A program made the position numbers and the translations under genes. The notes under the pieces are model-generated. The model saw only the letters and a list, made by a program, of their open reading frames with translations. It was not told the origin of the DNA and ran no database searches. From Ruoffia sp044336205 (GTDB taxonomy: Bacteria > Bacillota > Bacilli > Lactobacillales > Aerococcaceae), in contig CP172318.1 of NCBI GenBank assembly GCA_044336205.1, forward strand, positions 1,798,001 through 1,862,000: 64,000 nucleotides of DNA, given 5' to 3'. Positions 62,701 through 64,000 of the stretch are shown here, one piece after another. Positions within the stretch are counted from its first letter, which is position 1; each line of letters begins with the position of its first letter.

Positions 62701-63319
62701 CGAATAAGCGGATAGAATCTAATTCAGTATCGAAAAAGTCTAAACGCACTGGCATTAGTGAATTCAACGGGAAGTAATCAATAATACCTCCGCGTATACT
62801 GAACTCCCCTGGAGATTGAACCATTCCTTCGCGTTTGTAACCATATTGGTTGAACTTGCGTTCCAAATCATCACGATCGTAATCTTCCCCAATCTCAAAC
62901 TGAAAGATAGAATCTCTCCATAACTCGACTGGTGTTAAACGCATTCTTAAAGCGGCGCTTGAAGCAATAATGACGCATGATTCACCGCTAGCTAAGATAT
63001 TAAGCGCTCGAACTCGCTCAATCGTGTTATCAATTGATGAGATCGAGTAAGTAACAGCCAATGACTCTTCATGAGGAAATAGGATAACTGGCACATCTGG
63101 AAGTAGATTTACTAAGTCATCGTATAAGTCTACTTGCTGTTTACTCCGAGGTTCTATCACTAGATATTGCTTAGGATGAGTTCGATATTGTTGTGCAACA
63201 AACGCGGACCTAGCACTGTCGTCTATTCCTGTAATTAAAACAGGATCACTATGTTGTGGGTTGTTTACTTGTTCAATTACATGGTTGAACGGTTGACTAT
63301 ATAAGACTGTCTCGCCCAT
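59774..63319 (-). CDS. mfd: Transcription-repair coupling factor Mfd
   Basis: 1181 residues. It removes stalled RNA polymerase and recruits UvrA. The order is an N-terminal UvrB-like region (GEFSIRGGIIDYFP), the RNA polymerase interaction domain (DYVVHINHGIGRYTG), then the RecG-like translocase with Walker A GDVGYGKTE (around residue 650), DEEQRFGVKHKE, TATPIPRTLHMSM and QLRGRVGRT, and the C-terminal TRCF domain. It starts 86 bases after pth. Confidence 0.98.
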   Translation of the reverse strand: MGETVLYSQPFNHVIEQVNNPQHSDPVLITGIDDSARSAFVAQQYRTHPKQYLVIEPRSKQQVDLYDDLVNLLPDVPVILFPHEESLAVTYSISSIDNTIERVRALNILASGESCVIIASSAALRMRLTPVELWRDSIFQFEIGEDYDRDDLERKFNQYGYKREGMVQSPGEFSIRGGIIDYFPLNSLMPVRLDFFDTELDSIRLFDSDTQESKENIESADFYPATDVLFDLSHQISILDDLKRQLNKQLKQIKDDELKARLQSVQEDRLKQLELGEPLKYAISYMGLWDENGTSLIDYLNEEACLIVMEMGRIQQNEFHAKEQDYYWIEQEVQKGQLIPGIDILLDAYDEIRVASKERSTIYFSIMQRGLANITFSEVINIQYRSMNQFYHQMPLIKAEMDQWLKEGTMIQLAVSKQQEAVKALNLFEEYHIRPTVIQEGNEAQPGAINIVTTALAKGFELPNERWVVVTELELFNKLRQKKVSSKAVSNAERIKSYNELDVGDYVVHINHGIGRYTGIETMEINGIHKDLVAIEYEDKARVLLPVEDIDQLQKYVASESKRPKLNKLGGTEWAKTKQRVQSKVEDIADELIALYAKREQQKGYAFSEDTPEQVEFENAFPYVETEDQLRSAKEIKQDMEKIQPMDRLLVGDVGYGKTEVAIRAMFKAVMDGKQVAILVPTTILAQQHYNSIIERFSDWPFEVGLLSRFVNRAEQAKTIKKIHTGELSIIVGTHRLLSKDIEFNDLGLLVVDEEQRFGVKHKERLKQLKTDVDVLTLTATPIPRTLHMSMIGVRDLSLIETPPQNRFPVQTYVMEQNMGAVKTAIERELARGGQAFYLYNRVATIDQKAEEIAQLVPEARVAVAHGQMTEAQLEQVLVDFIGGEFDVLVTTTIIETGVDIPNANTLFIEDADHMGLSTLYQLRGRVGRTHRLAYAYLMYEPFKQLSEVSEKRLNAIREFTELGSGFKIAVQDLSIRGAGNLLGKQQSGFIDSVGYDLYTQMLKEAVEVKQGKGLKSGSLSHRFEWQVDVDAYIPGEYIEDDIQKIGVYKMIQAIRSEEDYRKLQDELIDRFGEFPDAVSDLIDIALIKHYSIQAGITLYKNAGQTILVRFNEEASKELQGQGIFEALQNVNLQAKVQMNQNNLEVILNIRNKANDQWLRELIQFSRDTQELLNPLKEEVS

Positions 63320-63405
63320 ATATACTCCTTTCTATACAGATAATAAATGAGTATCAAGGAGCTCATCTACATGACCCCCTTCACACAATTTATTCTATTG
63401 TTGTA

Positions 63406-63966
63406 TTAATTAAATTCATTCATAATATTCGCGAACGTTTCACCATCGAGCCATGCTTCAACAGCATCGACAGCTCGATTCACTGCTTCATCTGTCGCAA
63501 TCCGATCTTCCGCAGTAAATGGCGAGAGAACGTGATCAACTACCTTCCAGCCACCTTGAGGACGTCCGATTCCAACTTTAATTCGTTTGAATTCCTTGGT
63601 ACCTAAGAGTTCAATAATGCTTTTTACACCGTTCTGTCCACCAGAACTTCCTTTAGCTCGAAGGCGAATACGACCTGGATCTAAATCTAAGTCATCATGA
63701 ATGACTAAGACATCATCTAAATCTATCCCATAATAACTCATCATGGGTACCAGTGCTTCCCCAGAGAGATTCATATATGTGAAAGGTTTCATTAGCAATG
63801 TCTTCTCTCCTGATCGATGCCATACTGTAAAGTCTGATCTGAACTTTTGATCAGTCATAGATAATTGATGACGACGTAATAATTCATCAATAACTTCAAA
63901 ACCTACATTATGACGACTCCCCTTATATTTGTTACCAGGATTCCCTAACCCTATTACTAACTTCAC
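63406..63966 (-). CDS. pth: Peptidyl-tRNA hydrolase
   Basis: 186 residues from the GTG at 63966, which yields the usual MKLVIGLGNPG start (first codon read as Met) behind AAAGGTGA. A GTG at 63975 lies inside that site. The catalytic His19 in KGSRHNVGF and VIHDDLDLDPGRIRL are present. It releases peptides from dropped-off peptidyl-tRNA. First gene seen of the pth-mfd-rqcP-divIC-yabR series. Its promoter region is cut by the window end. Confidence 0.96.
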   Translation of the reverse strand: MKLVIGLGNPGNKYKGSRHNVGFEVIDELLRRHQLSMTDQKFRSDFTVWHRSGEKTLLMKPFTYMNLSGEALVPMMSYYGIDLDDVLVIHDDLDLDPGRIRLRAKGSSGGQNGVKSIIELLGTKEFKRIKVGIGRPQGGWKVVDHVLSPFTAEDRIATDEAVNRAVDAVEAWLDGETFANIMNEFN

Positions 63967-64000
63967 TTTTATCACCTTTTATTTATAATTTGAATTCTCT

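Noticed and set aside
1..64000. CRISPR arrays, toxin-antitoxin pairs, prophage genes, restriction or other defence systems
   Set aside because: No regular spaced repeats and no genes with matching domains were found in either strand.

Overview
The window looks like a chromosomal segment of a low-GC Gram-positive bacterium of the Lactobacillales. The evidence is the AT-rich sequence with strong AAGGAGG ribosome binding sites, tRNA-sensing T-box leaders, luxS, an energy-coupling-factor (ECF) module directly behind the ribosomal operon, a zinc-type S14, an IS1182-family element, and the pth-mfd-rqcP-divIC-yabR-tilS-hpt-ftsH-hslO-lysS gene order. A relative of Aerococcaceae or Carnobacteriaceae is possible, but that is a guess. 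Almost everything is transcribed leftward.

Layout: 1-356 is the 3' end of a lactate/hydroxyacid dehydrogenase gene. 421-4570 holds an orphan branched-chain amino acid binding protein, then an operon of an unknown small protein, a polyphosphate:AMP phosphotransferase and an aldo/keto reductase. 4847-8912 has threonine synthase facing a luxS-metQ-SDR operon whose leader is a T-box with a Met (AUG) specifier. 8913-10262 holds an acetyltransferase and an unrecognised 220-residue protein. 10359-27908 is truA-ecfT-ecfA2-ecfA1 followed upstream by the complete S10-spc-alpha ribosomal supercluster (rpsJ to rplQ, including the small genes rpmD and rpmJ), with a probable L17 downstream element after rplQ. 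27909-28530 is an AT-rich gap containing an unidentified 150-bp structured inverted repeat. 28531-30144 is oppA. 30401-35009 is an arginine operon (binding protein, M20 deacylase, argG, argH). An IS1182-type element (35078-36836) sits between this operon and its Arg (CGC) T-box leader. 37276-41133 is oppBCDF, with oppF frameshifted. 41505-43009 is a second orphan branched-chain binding protein preceded by a leader peptide with five consecutive Ile codons and an attenuator. 43036-44019 is a HisC-like aminotransferase. 44266-48682 is the str operon (rpsL-rpsG-fusA-tuf). 48943-63966 runs through a small GNAT-like gene, lysS, hslO, ftsH, hpt, tilS, a divergent two-component system, an S1-domain protein, divIC, rqcP, mfd and pth.

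Themes: amino-acid uptake and its RNA-level control dominate the accessory part. There are three different leader designs here: a Met T-box, an IS-interrupted Arg T-box and a ribosome-stalling Ile attenuator. All five extracellular solute-binding proteins in the window (two LivJ-like, MetQ, OppA, an arginine/polar type) have signal peptides with AxA-type signal peptidase I sites and no lipobox cysteine. That is unusual for a Gram-positive, where such proteins are normally lipid-anchored, and it is the most intriguing genome-level hint in the window. No tRNA, rRNA, CRISPR array, prophage or defence system was seen.
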